Shown here: positions 32,956 through 41,488 of the stretch, piece after piece
Layout of the letters: each line of letters begins with the position of its first letter
How positions within the stretch are numbered: the first letter of the stretch is position 1
Source of the DNA: Taishania sp965247975
Lineage (GTDB): Bacteria; Bacteroidota; Bacteroidia; Flavobacteriales_D; Crocinitomicaceae
Length of the DNA: 64,000 bases
Assembly (NCBI GenBank): GCA_965247975.1
Contig: OZ252050.1
Coordinates: 1,550,001-1,614,000, forward strand
Reading direction: 5' to 3'
The notes under the pieces: generated by a model
Told to the model about the DNA's origin: nothing
Databases searched by the model: none
Seen by the model: only the letters and a program-made list of their open reading frames with translations
Made by a program: the position numbers and the translations under genes

Positions 32956-35490
32956 TTAACGTCTTATGATTTTTGTTTGAAATTGTCCGCGATTTGATTC
33001 TATTATTAATGTGTAAATTCCACTTGAAAATGGAGTTAATTCAATGGCTCCATTTGCGTCCATTTGGACCTCCAGTTTTCTTCCAAACGCATCATAAAGT
33101 GTACTTTTCTCAATTTCTAAGTTCGTTTTAAGTGCAATAGTACCATCGGTCGGATTTGGAAAAACAAGGAATTCGTTCGAGGTTAAATCATTTACTGCAA
33201 GAAAATAATTAAAAGGCGGAGTTTCAACAATACAGCCATCTTCTGAAGTGGTATAACAGGTGAAAACACCATTTAGATTACCTGGATTTAACGTCGAATT
33301 TGTTGCTCCAACAATTTCATTTCCATTAATTGTCCATTGGTAAGTATCGCTTGCGACGGCAGATAATTGACCATTGGAAAGTGAAATGGCACTGATGGTT
33401 GGTAAATCAAATTGCACAATTTGCACATTTCCAGAGCTAGATTCACAACCATTTTCATTAAAACCTGATAATTCAACCATCGTTGGAGAAGAAATGAGTT
33501 GCGTTGGTTGCGTCTGTCCATTCCACCATTCAAAAGAAACCAACGGCTGGGATGAAACAATTTCTAGATTGACCGGATCTTGACATAATCCAAGTGGTGC
33601 AAAAGTGATGTCAAATTCATTTGCCAAAAGCAATTGATGCGCATTGGCAAGTCCGTGTCCGTAAGCATTATTAGGTAATGTTCCAGTATAATTATTCGGC
33701 ATCGCGGAGGCAAGTAATTCATTTTTGAAATCCTGATAATTTGCTTCGCTACAACGTTCTAAAAACAATGCCGCAATTCCGGCAATAACAGGACTAGACA
33801 TAGAAGTCCCACCATTTCCCATGTGCCATGTGCCCGGATCAATTTTGTTGTAATTCACAGGATTTGATAAATACCAAAGTGGACCAGAAGACAATGTTAC
33901 ATCTCCACTTGCAACTATATCTGGTTTTAGCACATCCACGCGACTTGGACCTTTGCTTGAATTGATACTCAATTGTCCAACTGGAATTACATCACTTGGT
34001 ATGTACATTCCGCCAGACATGGTTGGGTAAGAACTCCGATTTTTTATGTTTCCAACTGAAATTACTTTCTCAGAACAATTCCAGGAAGAAACAATGGTTT
34101 GCAACGAATCAGGCAATGTATAATGTATGATACTTGGAAAATCAATTTCACTTGGGAGAGTTGTCACTATGTTATTGAACCCAAAATTTTGCCCTGACCA
34201 TAAATCATAACTTCCAGATCCAGTTGTGTAAAAGCCGATTTTATAACTGGTAGTATCCAATTCTGAAATGAATGCTTGCATGTGGTAATTTCCATCTTCA
34301 TAATCGGTGTAAATCTCCAATGTCGCAAGTCGATTTCCGTTCGCATTCCAAATCGTATCATAAATTGGAATCCCTATTGAATCGATCGCATTGCGATACA
34401 TAATTTCACCGCGGGTTTCGTAATTTGAAGTCGGACGTACAACATTAAATTGATAATCAAATGTTGCTTCGCTAGAGTCTGACCAAAGGTCAAAGAAAAC
34501 GGTATTTGCTCCATAAGCGCCATTCGTATTATTGTTGAACCATACAAAGTTTGTATCTGCATCCACGGTTGCGCCACAATGATATTTGGTGAAATTGGCA
34601 GAATTTCCAGCCGCGCTGACTACCACACGTCCTTTTTGAGCATCCAACAAGCTCTCAATAAAAACCGAAGCAGGATCGCTTCCATCATGACTTCCGAAAT
34701 AAGTTCCCAAACTTAAGTTTACAACCGCAGGCTTTCCAAGCGAATCTGCCACCTTGAAAATATAATCACATGCATCCGCAACAGTTAATGTCCAATTCGG
34801 TGAGTCGAAGTTGGATTCAACCATAATGATATCTGATTCTGGTGCCATCCCATGATTATAACCAGTGCTACTGCCATCACCTGAACCTGCACCTGCAACA
34901 GTAGTTCCGTGTGCTGTTCCATCCATACTTGTGCATGTGCCTGCATTTATTTGTGTGCTATCCCATACAATTCCATATCCGTAAGGAGAAAGTGGTGCGC
35001 CTCCCGTGTCTGTTGTTTGATCCCAATAGCGCAAAACACGTGTAGAACCATCTGCATTTTTAAAATCAGGGTGGTTGAAATCGATTCCTGTGTCCACATA
35101 GCCGATTATTACATCATTTCCACGGTATGGACTTGACAGTCCAAAACCCTGATGTACCTGGTTCACAAAATGCCGCGCTCTTGCAGAATCATTAAGCAAG
35201 GCCGGTGGATTTATCTCAAGGAAAAAGTCCTTTATTTCATTGTTGTTCAATAAGTTTTGAATCTCTAAGGCATTTGTGGTGATATACAACCAACGGTTCG
35301 TTTCAAATTTAATTGGGATGTTCTTTTCTGCAAGAATTCTTTTTGTATTAGGTGTATTTGAAATACAAAAAGGAGCGTTATTAAGCTTTTGTTCTTCTGT
35401 TAGATGTTTTAGTGCAAAGAGTTCAGATTGACAGAATGATTGGAATGCTATCAAGCTGAACAAGAAAAAAAACAAAATTCTTAGAACCAT
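32956..35490 (-). CDS. Secreted subtilase (S8) with T9SS type A sorting domain
   Basis: A serine endopeptidase of 844 aa. Signal peptide MVLRILFFFLFSLIAFQSFCQ, then an inhibitor-like prodomain to about residue 105, then the S8 domain: Asp in IIGYVDTGIDFNHPDF, His in GTAHGTTVAGAGSG, Asn region in VVSAAGNSANF, Ser in GGTSMSSPVIAG. An inserted beta domain sits between the oxyanion Asn and the Ser. Ig-like strands follow, and the last 75 residues (VFPNPTDGTIALK, LYDAFGRKLE, SGIYTLIIE) form a type A sorting domain. The start at 35490 is chosen because it begins the signal peptide; longer frames to 35538 or 35571 add a hydrophilic leader. It is divergent from a second subtilase. Confidence 0.9.
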   Translation of the reverse strand: MVLRILFFFLFSLIAFQSFCQSELFALKHLTEEQKLNNAPFCISNTPNTKRILAEKNIPIKFETNRWLYITTNALEIQNLLNNNEIKDFFLEINPPALLNDSARARHFVNQVHQGFGLSSPYRGNDVIIGYVDTGIDFNHPDFKNADGSTRVLRYWDQTTDTGGAPLSPYGYGIVWDSTQINAGTCTSMDGTAHGTTVAGAGSGDGSSTGYNHGMAPESDIIMVESNFDSPNWTLTVADACDYIFKVADSLGKPAVVNLSLGTYFGSHDGSDPASVFIESLLDAQKGRVVVSAAGNSANFTKYHCGATVDADTNFVWFNNNTNGAYGANTVFFDLWSDSSEATFDYQFNVVRPTSNYETRGEIMYRNAIDSIGIPIYDTIWNANGNRLATLEIYTDYEDGNYHMQAFISELDTTSYKIGFYTTGSGSYDLWSGQNFGFNNIVTTLPSEIDFPSIIHYTLPDSLQTIVSSWNCSEKVISVGNIKNRSSYPTMSGGMYIPSDVIPVGQLSINSSKGPSRVDVLKPDIVASGDVTLSSGPLWYLSNPVNYNKIDPGTWHMGNGGTSMSSPVIAGIAALFLERCSEANYQDFKNELLASAMPNNYTGTLPNNAYGHGLANAHQLLLANEFDITFAPLGLCQDPVNLEIVSSQPLVSFEWWNGQTQPTQLISSPTMVELSGFNENGCESSSGNVQIVQFDLPTISAISLSNGQLSAVASDTYQWTINGNEIVGATNSTLNPGNLNGVFTCYTTSEDGCIVETPPFNYFLAVNDLTSNEFLVFPNPTDGTIALKTNLEIEKSTLYDAFGRKLEVQMDANGAIELTPFSSGIYTLIIESNRGQFQTKIIRR

Positions 35491-35543
35491 AAATACCTTT
35501 ATTTTACCATTAGCTGTAAAAATACGGCATATTGTCATAAAGA

Positions 35544-35576
35544 TTGACGGAAACAAATCTTTTTTTTGCACTTTTG
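35544..35576 (+). promoter_or_regulatory. Candidate promoter of the 532-aa subtilase
   Basis: TTG at 35544-35546, 22 bp, then CACTTTTG at 35569-35576 (one mismatch to TAnnTTTG); the ATG at 35607 gives a leader of about 25 nt. Confidence 0.35.
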
Positions 35577-35606
35577 AAGAATAAATTTGTCATTAGTATA
35601 AGTAAC

Positions 35607-37205
35607 ATGAAGAAACGTATTATTCAGTTGAGCTTAAGCATTTTTGCCGTTGGTGTAATGAATGTGATTCACGCTCAAGTTGATCCTGCCATCGTAGATT
35701 GGTACAATGGAAAAAATGGTATGCAAACAGATAAAGCATACAAAAAATTAAAAAAACGAACACCAGAAACGGTTGTTGTAGCAATCATCGATTCTGGGAT
35801 TGACATTGAACACGAAGATTTAGTAGGTAAAATCTGGGTAAACGAGGATGAAATTGCTGGAAATGGCATTGACGATGATAAAAACGGTTATATCGATGAC
35901 GTTCATGGTTGGAATTTCTTAGGAAATGCAAAAGGTGAAAACCAAGATCACGCTCGATTAGAAAAAACACGTATTTATGCGAAGTTAAAAGGAAAATACG
36001 AAGGAATTGATCCTGCTTCGGTTTCTTCTTCTGACCAAAAAGAATTTGAATTGTACAATAAAGTGAAAGCAGATGTCGAAGCGGATCGAGCAGAGTATGG
36101 GTCATATCTTCCTCAACTTCAAATGCTTCCGATGATTATGCAACAAGTTCCTGGCATGGTTGAAGAAAAATTGGGTAAAAAAGATTATACCCTAAAGGAT
36201 TTGGAGAAATGGAAGCCAGACAATGATCAAGACAAACAATTGCAAGGATTGGCAATTGCAATGATGACAGGCGAATTCACTGAAAAAACCGTGAATGAAC
36301 AAAAAGCTCAAATCGACGGAATGTTAAATTACCACTTAAATCCGGATTACGATGATCGTAGTTTGATTGGTGATAATCCGTCTGATTTTAAAGATACAAA
36401 ATACGGAAATCCAGACGTTGAAGGACCTGACGCTTTGCACGGAACACATGTTGGAGGAATCGTTGGTTCTATTCGTGGAAACAAAAAAGGGGGAGATGGT
36501 GTTGCTTCAAACGTAAAATTGATGTCGTTAAGAGCAGTTCCAGATGGAGATGAAAACGATAAAGACATTGCGTTGGCAATCCGTTATGCGGTTGATAATG
36601 GTGCGAAAGTGATTAATATGTCTTTCGGAAAAGCATATTCACCAAATGCAAAAGAAGTGTACGAAGCATTTAAATATGCGGATTCAAAAGGAGTTTTGTT
36701 GGTTCATGCAGCTGGAAATGACGCAAAAGACATCGATAAAGAGCCAAATTATCCAACTTCGATGTATGAATTCCAAACAGTAAAATTAGATCATTTCATT
36801 ACGATTGGAGCATCTACTCGTTTTGCGAAAGATAAAAAACAAGGATATGGTGATTTGGCAGCTGATTTTTCTAATTATGGTCAAAAAGGTGTAGATGTTT
36901 TTGCTCCAGGTTATGAAATTTGGAATGCGGTTCCACAAAGTTCTTATCAAAAATTACAAGGAACTTCTATGGCTGCACCAATGGTTACAGGAGTTGCAGC
37001 GTTGTTGAAATCGTATTTCCCAAAATTGAGTATGTTGGAAATTAAAACAATCATTTTAAATTCAGCAACTTCATACAAAGGTTCTATGCAACGTATGCCA
37101 GGAGAAGATAAAGCAATCGACTTTGGTACTTTGTCAGTAACAGGTGGAGTAGTGAATGTGCTTGCGGCTGTGAATGCGTGCAAAGCGCTAGAAGCAACGA
37201 AGTAA
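35607..37205 (+). CDS. Exported subtilase (S8 family), no sorting domain
   Basis: A 532-aa serine protease. Signal peptide MKKRIIQLSLSIFAVGVMNVIHAQ; catalytic triad D62 (VVVAIIDSGIDIEHEDL), H278 (HGTHVGGIVGS) and S454 (QGTSMAAPMVTG), with the oxyanion Asn in HAAGNDAKD. The gap between Asp and His is 216 residues instead of the usual 30-40, because of a mostly helical, charged insertion of about 150-170 residues. No C-terminal T9SS domain, so it probably acts in the periplasm. The ATG at 35607 begins the signal peptide; a TTG 63 nt upstream overlaps the promoter. Confidence 0.9.
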   Translation: MKKRIIQLSLSIFAVGVMNVIHAQVDPAIVDWYNGKNGMQTDKAYKKLKKRTPETVVVAIIDSGIDIEHEDLVGKIWVNEDEIAGNGIDDDKNGYIDDVHGWNFLGNAKGENQDHARLEKTRIYAKLKGKYEGIDPASVSSSDQKEFELYNKVKADVEADRAEYGSYLPQLQMLPMIMQQVPGMVEEKLGKKDYTLKDLEKWKPDNDQDKQLQGLAIAMMTGEFTEKTVNEQKAQIDGMLNYHLNPDYDDRSLIGDNPSDFKDTKYGNPDVEGPDALHGTHVGGIVGSIRGNKKGGDGVASNVKLMSLRAVPDGDENDKDIALAIRYAVDNGAKVINMSFGKAYSPNAKEVYEAFKYADSKGVLLVHAAGNDAKDIDKEPNYPTSMYEFQTVKLDHFITIGASTRFAKDKKQGYGDLAADFSNYGQKGVDVFAPGYEIWNAVPQSSYQKLQGTSMAAPMVTGVAALLKSYFPKLSMLEIKTIILNSATSYKGSMQRMPGEDKAIDFGTLSVTGGVVNVLAAVNACKALEATK

Positions 37206-37213
37206 CAGTTTAT

Positions 37214-37373
37214 TTCAAGCACCTTTTTCTTCGTTGATTCAAAAATTCATCTTCATCATTTACGCAAGTAAACTCAGAAGTTGAATTTTCAAATCGCCTC
37301 GACTAAGGCACTAGAAATAAACTTTAACTAATTTGATAAAAGAGAAGTTCAAGCACCTTATTCTTCGTTGATT
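37214..37373. repeat. 26-bp direct repeat, two copies 134 bp apart
   Basis: TTCAAGCACCTTTTTCTTCG plus TTGATT at 37214-37239 and the same with one change (TTAT) at 37348-37373. Both lie in the non-coding stretch after the subtilase gene. No ORF is present there. Confidence 0.8.
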
Positions 37374-37420
37374 AAGCGAAATTTTCTAAAGAATTAGGAG
37401 TTTATTTACAATTACATAAT

Positions 37421-37428
37421 TACATTTG
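37421..37428 (+). promoter_or_regulatory. -7 box abutting a terminator hairpin
   Basis: TACATTTG fits TAnnTTTG exactly. Its last G is the first base of the hairpin's 5' arm, so transcripts from it should start inside the hairpin and escape termination. The -33 region is only TTT-like. Confidence 0.4.
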
Positions 37429-37454
37429 GGGATGAACTTTCATCCCCTTTTTTT
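37428..37454 (+). terminator. Intrinsic terminator ending directly at a start codon
   Basis: GGGGATG (37428-37434), six-base loop, CATCCCC (37441-37447), then seven T and immediately the ATG at 37455. It would stop read-through from the subtilase gene. Confidence 0.8.
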
Positions 37455-37904
37455 ATGCGTTACTTTTTAATTATTTCGATTTTTTGTAGTTTTTCGAGCT
37501 TAGCATTTGGACAAACAGAATTAGACCAACTCATCGATCAATGGCACTTAGATGCTGCATCCGCAAAATTCGATCCGTATTTTGAAATCATGTCGGAAGA
37601 TTTTATCTTTCTCGGAACTGCGCCAGGTGAACGTTGGACAAAAACGGAATTCGCTGCTTTCTCGAAACCCTATTTTGAAAAAGGTAAAGCGTGGGATTTC
37701 AAAGCAAGCAACAGAAAATGGGTCTTTTCAAAAAACAAAAAAATGGCATGGTTTGATGAAGACTTAACGACTTGGATGGAAGGTTGCCGTGGAAGTGGAA
37801 TCATGGTTAAATCCAAAGGAAAGTGGAAGTTGGTTTATTACAATTTGACCGTTTTGATCGAAAATGAAAAGATTAAGGAGTTTATCGAATTGAGAAAAAA
37901 ATAA
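37455..37904 (+). CDS. Exported NTF2/SnoaL-like protein (DUF4440 type)
   Basis: A small protein of 149 aa. Signal peptide MRYFLIISIFCSFSSLAFGQ, then a cone-shaped alpha+beta domain: helix LDQLIDQWHLDAASAKFDPYF, the F..LGTAPGERW.K loop, and strands KMAWFDEDL, GSGIMVKSKGKWKLVYYN. This pattern matches SnoaL-like/DUF4440 proteins of the NTF2 superfamily, which bind or isomerise small molecules; catalytic residues vary and none can be assigned here. The signal peptide places it in the periplasm. It is preceded at once by a terminator. Confidence 0.82.
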   Translation: MRYFLIISIFCSFSSLAFGQTELDQLIDQWHLDAASAKFDPYFEIMSEDFIFLGTAPGERWTKTEFAAFSKPYFEKGKAWDFKASNRKWVFSKNKKMAWFDEDLTTWMEGCRGSGIMVKSKGKWKLVYYNLTVLIENEKIKEFIELRKK

Positions 37905-37932
37905 AAACGGCAACCAAAATTGATTGCCGTTT
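37905..37932 (-). terminator. Terminator between convergent genes
   Basis: Perfect 9-bp stem AAACGGCAA / TTGCCGTTT with a 10-nt loop. On the minus strand it is followed by a T-rich tract, so it mainly ends the 37954-40254 gene; it may also serve the plus-strand gene. Its core is nearly identical to the terminator at 42854. Confidence 0.85.
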
Positions 37933-37953
37933 CGAAAAAATAAAGAGAATTGG

Positions 37954-40254
37954 TTATTGTTTAATGATTCTTTGTGTGAATGAATTTTTATCTGTAACAA
38001 TACGGAAGAAATACATTCCAGCTTCTTCATCTTCGAGGCTAATCTTATCATTCGATTGAATAGTTCCTGATTGAAGAACTTTTCCATTTCCATCGGTCAA
38101 TTCAAAAAATGCAAGTGATTCATCAAAAGTAATTGTTACTTCGCTTTGAGTTGGGTTTGGATAAACAACAACATTTGAAACTTGGGAAGCATTCTCAATA
38201 CTCAAATTGTTGATAGCAACGCAATTCGATGTAAAGGTACAATCAAATCCTCCTGTAATGACAACTGCATAAATGCCATTTTCCGTAGGAGTATACGTTT
38301 GAGAATTTCCATTTGGCATTGGTGTATTTGTATTGCATTCAATCCACACGTAAGAAGTTCCAGCAGATGCTGAAATTGTCCCATTTCCATTGTCTGTGGC
38401 AACAGCCGAGAAATCGCTTACATCTAATGTTACTGTTTCTGTGATTGCTCCACCACAACTTTGTGAAATGACACAAGTATACATACCATCATTAATTAGC
38501 GCCGCTGTAAATACTGGATTGGAAGCGTTTGAAGTAAAACCATTCGGTCCCGTCCAAGAATATGTAAATGGAGCACATCCACCTTCTTGGTCAAGTGACA
38601 ATTGAATGGCTTGTCCCAAACAAACTTCTGTTCCTGGCGAAATGGATAGAGAAGCAGTAACTTCCGAACCAATCGTGTTTAACGTTGTATTCGTAACAAT
38701 CGCAGGATTGAAGTCAAAATAAATGTGAGCTGTGTTTTCAATTTCAGTCATTAAAGGCAAATTAGTTGCTAAATCAATTTCAAAAGTTACGAAACCATGA
38801 CTTAATGCTTCATTGCTTGTGCTGTCTGGCAAATTGATGTTCGGGAAATTGAATTTCACGATTGAATTTGTTACCCAACTTGGATTCATGTTGTGACTTG
38901 CATTGATGATTCTCAAACTTGAAGGAATCACATTGGATTGTAACGTATCAAGAATATTAACATTAATTGCCGGCGCGTTTCCAGTATTTTGAAAATGAAT
39001 TGTATAGGTTAACTTTTCGGTATCCCCTGGAATAAATCCTTGAGCTCCATTTCCTTGCGGCTCCACAACTTTGATGTTCGGGTCGTAAGAATTAACAACT
39101 GGTAATAAATACGTTGCACTGTTGTTCGAAGGAAAAGCATCATTTGCAGGAATATCTGTAATCACTTGCAGTGTCACAAAGTCACCGATATTTAGTGCTA
39201 AGCTTGGAGTAAGGTGAACACCGCCGTTGAACGAATTCCAGTATCCAGAACCTGTTCCTATATTGTTGATGTTTGTAAAATCCCAAAACAAGGTGTCTCC
39301 AATGATATAGTCGGCTGGATTAGAACTTAGTGCGGCGTTATATGTCACATTTGGATCTAATACTAATCTGACCAAACCTGAAGCTCCAGAACAACCAATA
39401 TTTGCAACACTTGGATAATACATAAATGGAATATTCGGTCTAATCCAATGCGATCCACCGTAAACGCGCAAGTCAATATCTGCGGCACAACCTCTTGGAA
39501 ATTCTAAATTTGTTTCAGGTAAGCTGGTCACATTAATAATTGGTGTGGCACATCCCGGAATTGTGTATGCGAAATCGTAAACCGCTGGCAGTGATACATC
39601 TGCCGAAATAAAATCATCCGATTTAAAATAAGGAGTATTGAATGTACCATCGCTATTTGTAAAGAAATAGTTGCTCGTGTTTCCAATCGTGTAAGTACCA
39701 TTTGCCATTACATTTACGAACATCACACCATTGTCTCCAGCATCGTAGGTACAATCTGCGTTATTGTCGATAAATACGCGGCCGCCCAAGTCAGAGTATT
39801 GACACGGAGGAGGATAAAAATCGAACGCGAACAATGGCTGATTTGCAAGATCTAGAGTGTCCCCGCCACAAATTATCTTATTGATCATAGTCATATAGTT
39901 TACAAATCCTGAATAATCTGATATTCCAGGAGCAAAAAGTAAACCGCCAAGCGGACTGGCAATCTGGGACACATAATAATTTGGATCCGACGTAGTGTTG
40001 ACATACGAATCCATTTGTGAATAGTTATTGTATATGACATACAACACATCACTTGATGTTGAACCGGCAATGTTGATTTCGTAGTTACCAGAAGCCATAG
40101 TTATGCAATTCAATGGATCTACATTTTGCACAAAGCCACCTTGAAATGTCATCGTGATGGTTACTGGACCAGGCTGAGTGGACTGAGCAAATTGTGCTTT
40201 TAATCCATTCAAAGTTCCAAAAAAGAGAAGAAACCCAAGTACGGATTTTTTCAT
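37954..40254 (-). CDS. Large T9SS type A cargo protein (paralogue 1)
   Basis: A secreted modular protein (about 766 aa). Signal peptide MKKSVLGFLLFFGTLNGLKAQ; an ATG 24 nt upstream would give a broken signal. Then a unique N-terminal region, an SdrD/Cna B-like domain (LGGRVFIDNNADCTYDAGDNG) at about 165-230, and a conserved-repeat module (YTIHFQNTGNAPAINVNILD through IENTAHIYFDFNPAIVTNT) at about 400-540. An Ig/SprB-like domain (APFTYSWTGPNGFTS) follows, and a type A sorting domain at the end (VVYPNPTQSEVTI, GMYFFRIV). The conserved module recurs in the two proteins encoded at 42901 and 45363. Likely a surface adhesin or matrix component; ligand unknown. Confidence 0.85.
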   Translation of the reverse strand: MKKSVLGFLLFFGTLNGLKAQFAQSTQPGPVTITMTFQGGFVQNVDPLNCITMASGNYEINIAGSTSSDVLYVIYNNYSQMDSYVNTTSDPNYYVSQIASPLGGLLFAPGISDYSGFVNYMTMINKIICGGDTLDLANQPLFAFDFYPPPCQYSDLGGRVFIDNNADCTYDAGDNGVMFVNVMANGTYTIGNTSNYFFTNSDGTFNTPYFKSDDFISADVSLPAVYDFAYTIPGCATPIINVTSLPETNLEFPRGCAADIDLRVYGGSHWIRPNIPFMYYPSVANIGCSGASGLVRLVLDPNVTYNAALSSNPADYIIGDTLFWDFTNINNIGTGSGYWNSFNGGVHLTPSLALNIGDFVTLQVITDIPANDAFPSNNSATYLLPVVNSYDPNIKVVEPQGNGAQGFIPGDTEKLTYTIHFQNTGNAPAINVNILDTLQSNVIPSSLRIINASHNMNPSWVTNSIVKFNFPNINLPDSTSNEALSHGFVTFEIDLATNLPLMTEIENTAHIYFDFNPAIVTNTTLNTIGSEVTASLSISPGTEVCLGQAIQLSLDQEGGCAPFTYSWTGPNGFTSNASNPVFTAALINDGMYTCVISQSCGGAITETVTLDVSDFSAVATDNGNGTISASAGTSYVWIECNTNTPMPNGNSQTYTPTENGIYAVVITGGFDCTFTSNCVAINNLSIENASQVSNVVVYPNPTQSEVTITFDESLAFFELTDGNGKVLQSGTIQSNDKISLEDEEAGMYFFRIVTDKNSFTQRIIKQ

Positions 40255-40547
40255 GACTAAGAGAAGTAAGTTTTTCATGAGTTTTGAAATTAGAGTAATT
40301 AATTAGTTCGTTAATTGATTGACGTGATACTAAACTTTTAGTTGCCAAGACTCTAATTGATAGCCATGAAGTATTTTGTATTTAATTGATAATTAAATGT
40401 TTAAAATTATCAACACGCAAGACAATGCTGTGAGTAACTATAATAATTATTCATCCTTTTTTTAATAAAGCTTGCTTATCGTGGCTCATGAAGTCAGCAG
40501 GACAAACTCGATTTCTACTTTGCTCTGTTCTCTTCCTTTCGCTCTGA

Positions 40548-41201
40548 TCAATTCCCTTTAGCGTGATCCGCCAAAAACTGCTTCAATCCCAAATCCGTCA
40601 AAGGATGATTTGCCAATGCTTGAATCGCTTTCAATGGTCCAGTCATTACGTCCGATCCAATTTCTGCGCAATTGATGATGTGCATTGGGTGACGAACAGA
40701 AGCCGCTAAAATTTGTGTATCAAACATGTAATTGTCATAAATCAATCGAATTTGAGCAATAAGATCTAAGCCATTGGTGGAAACGTCATCCAATCTACCT
40801 AAAAACGGAGAAATGTAGGTTGCTCCAGCTTTTGCGGCTAATAACGCTTGGCCTGCAGAGAATACCAAGGTACAATTGGTTTTAATTCCTTTGCCTGAAA
40901 AATATTTAATTGCTTTGATACCTTCAGTAATCATTGGAATTTTTACAACAATGTTTTTGTGCAAACTCGCTAATTTTTCACCTTCAGCCACCATGCCTTC
41001 AAAATTAGTTGCAATAACTTCTGCACTTACAGGACCATCCACGATGTTGCAAATTGCCAAGTAGTGATTCAAAATATTTTCGTGTCCTGTAATTCCTTCT
41101 TTTGCCATGAGTGACGGATTCGTGGTAACTCCATCCAAGATTCCCATGTCGTTGGCTTCTTTTATTTCTGCTAAGTTGGCTGTATCGATAAAAAATTTCA
41201 T
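40548..41201 (-). CDS. Fructose-6-phosphate aldolase / transaldolase-like enzyme
   Basis: A TIM-barrel class I aldolase of the short transaldolase family (217 aa, the usual FSA/TalC size). MKFFIDTANLAEIKEA begins the barrel, GVTTNPSLMAKEG is the phosphate/substrate loop, and K87 in VVKIPMITEG is the Schiff-base lysine (K85 in E. coli FsaA). FSAGQALLAAKAGATYISPF and the GLDLI segment complete the family pattern. It either cleaves fructose-6-phosphate or transfers dihydroxyacetone in the pentose-phosphate pathway; sequence alone does not decide. The ATG at 41201 is used; a longer frame adds a lysine-rich leader not seen in the family. Gene stands alone. Confidence 0.92.
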   Translation of the reverse strand: MKFFIDTANLAEIKEANDMGILDGVTTNPSLMAKEGITGHENILNHYLAICNIVDGPVSAEVIATNFEGMVAEGEKLASLHKNIVVKIPMITEGIKAIKYFSGKGIKTNCTLVFSAGQALLAAKAGATYISPFLGRLDDVSTNGLDLIAQIRLIYDNYMFDTQILAASVRHPMHIINCAEIGSDVMTGPLKAIQALANHPLTDLGLKQFLADHAKGN

Positions 41202-41218
41202 GTGCTTGCTTTTTTTTA

Positions 41219-41226
41219 CAAAGTTA
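41219..41226 (-). promoter_or_regulatory. -7 box of the transaldolase gene
   Basis: On the minus strand TAACTTTG, an exact TAnnTTTG, 17 nt before the ATG at 41201. No clear -33 TTG. Confidence 0.4.
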
Positions 41227-41291
41227 GGTAGAAGCAAGGTGCGAATGAAAAGACACGAAATTTGTTATCAACGAGATTTTAAGAATTAAAA

Positions 41292-41336
41292 CTAAAACAC
41301 ATTTCCAGCCCAAACAAAATCTTTAAATCCACTCGC
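41292..41336 (-). pseudogene. 3'-end fragment of a lost DUF4143 gene copy
   Basis: Read on the minus strand it codes ASGFKDFVWAGNVF then TAG. The intact neighbour at 41489 ends APSGFKDFIWAGNVF then TGA. Only the last 15 codons remain; upstream of them the frame is broken by stops. It lies 152 bp downstream of the intact gene's stop and points the same way. This is best explained as the tail of a former tandem paralogue. The rest of the gap 41202-41488 shows nothing else. Confidence 0.75.
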
Positions 41337-41488
41337 AAAATTTTAACGTTAGAATTTCAATTTTTGATGTATCGAAAATATCTGTGTGATTTTAGTTTAC
41401 TTTGCGTATGAGCATGTGTGACTATGCGAATCCGTGCATCCGTGGCTAAACATTCTCGTTTTACTAAACAACCTGGTTTGAATGTTCC

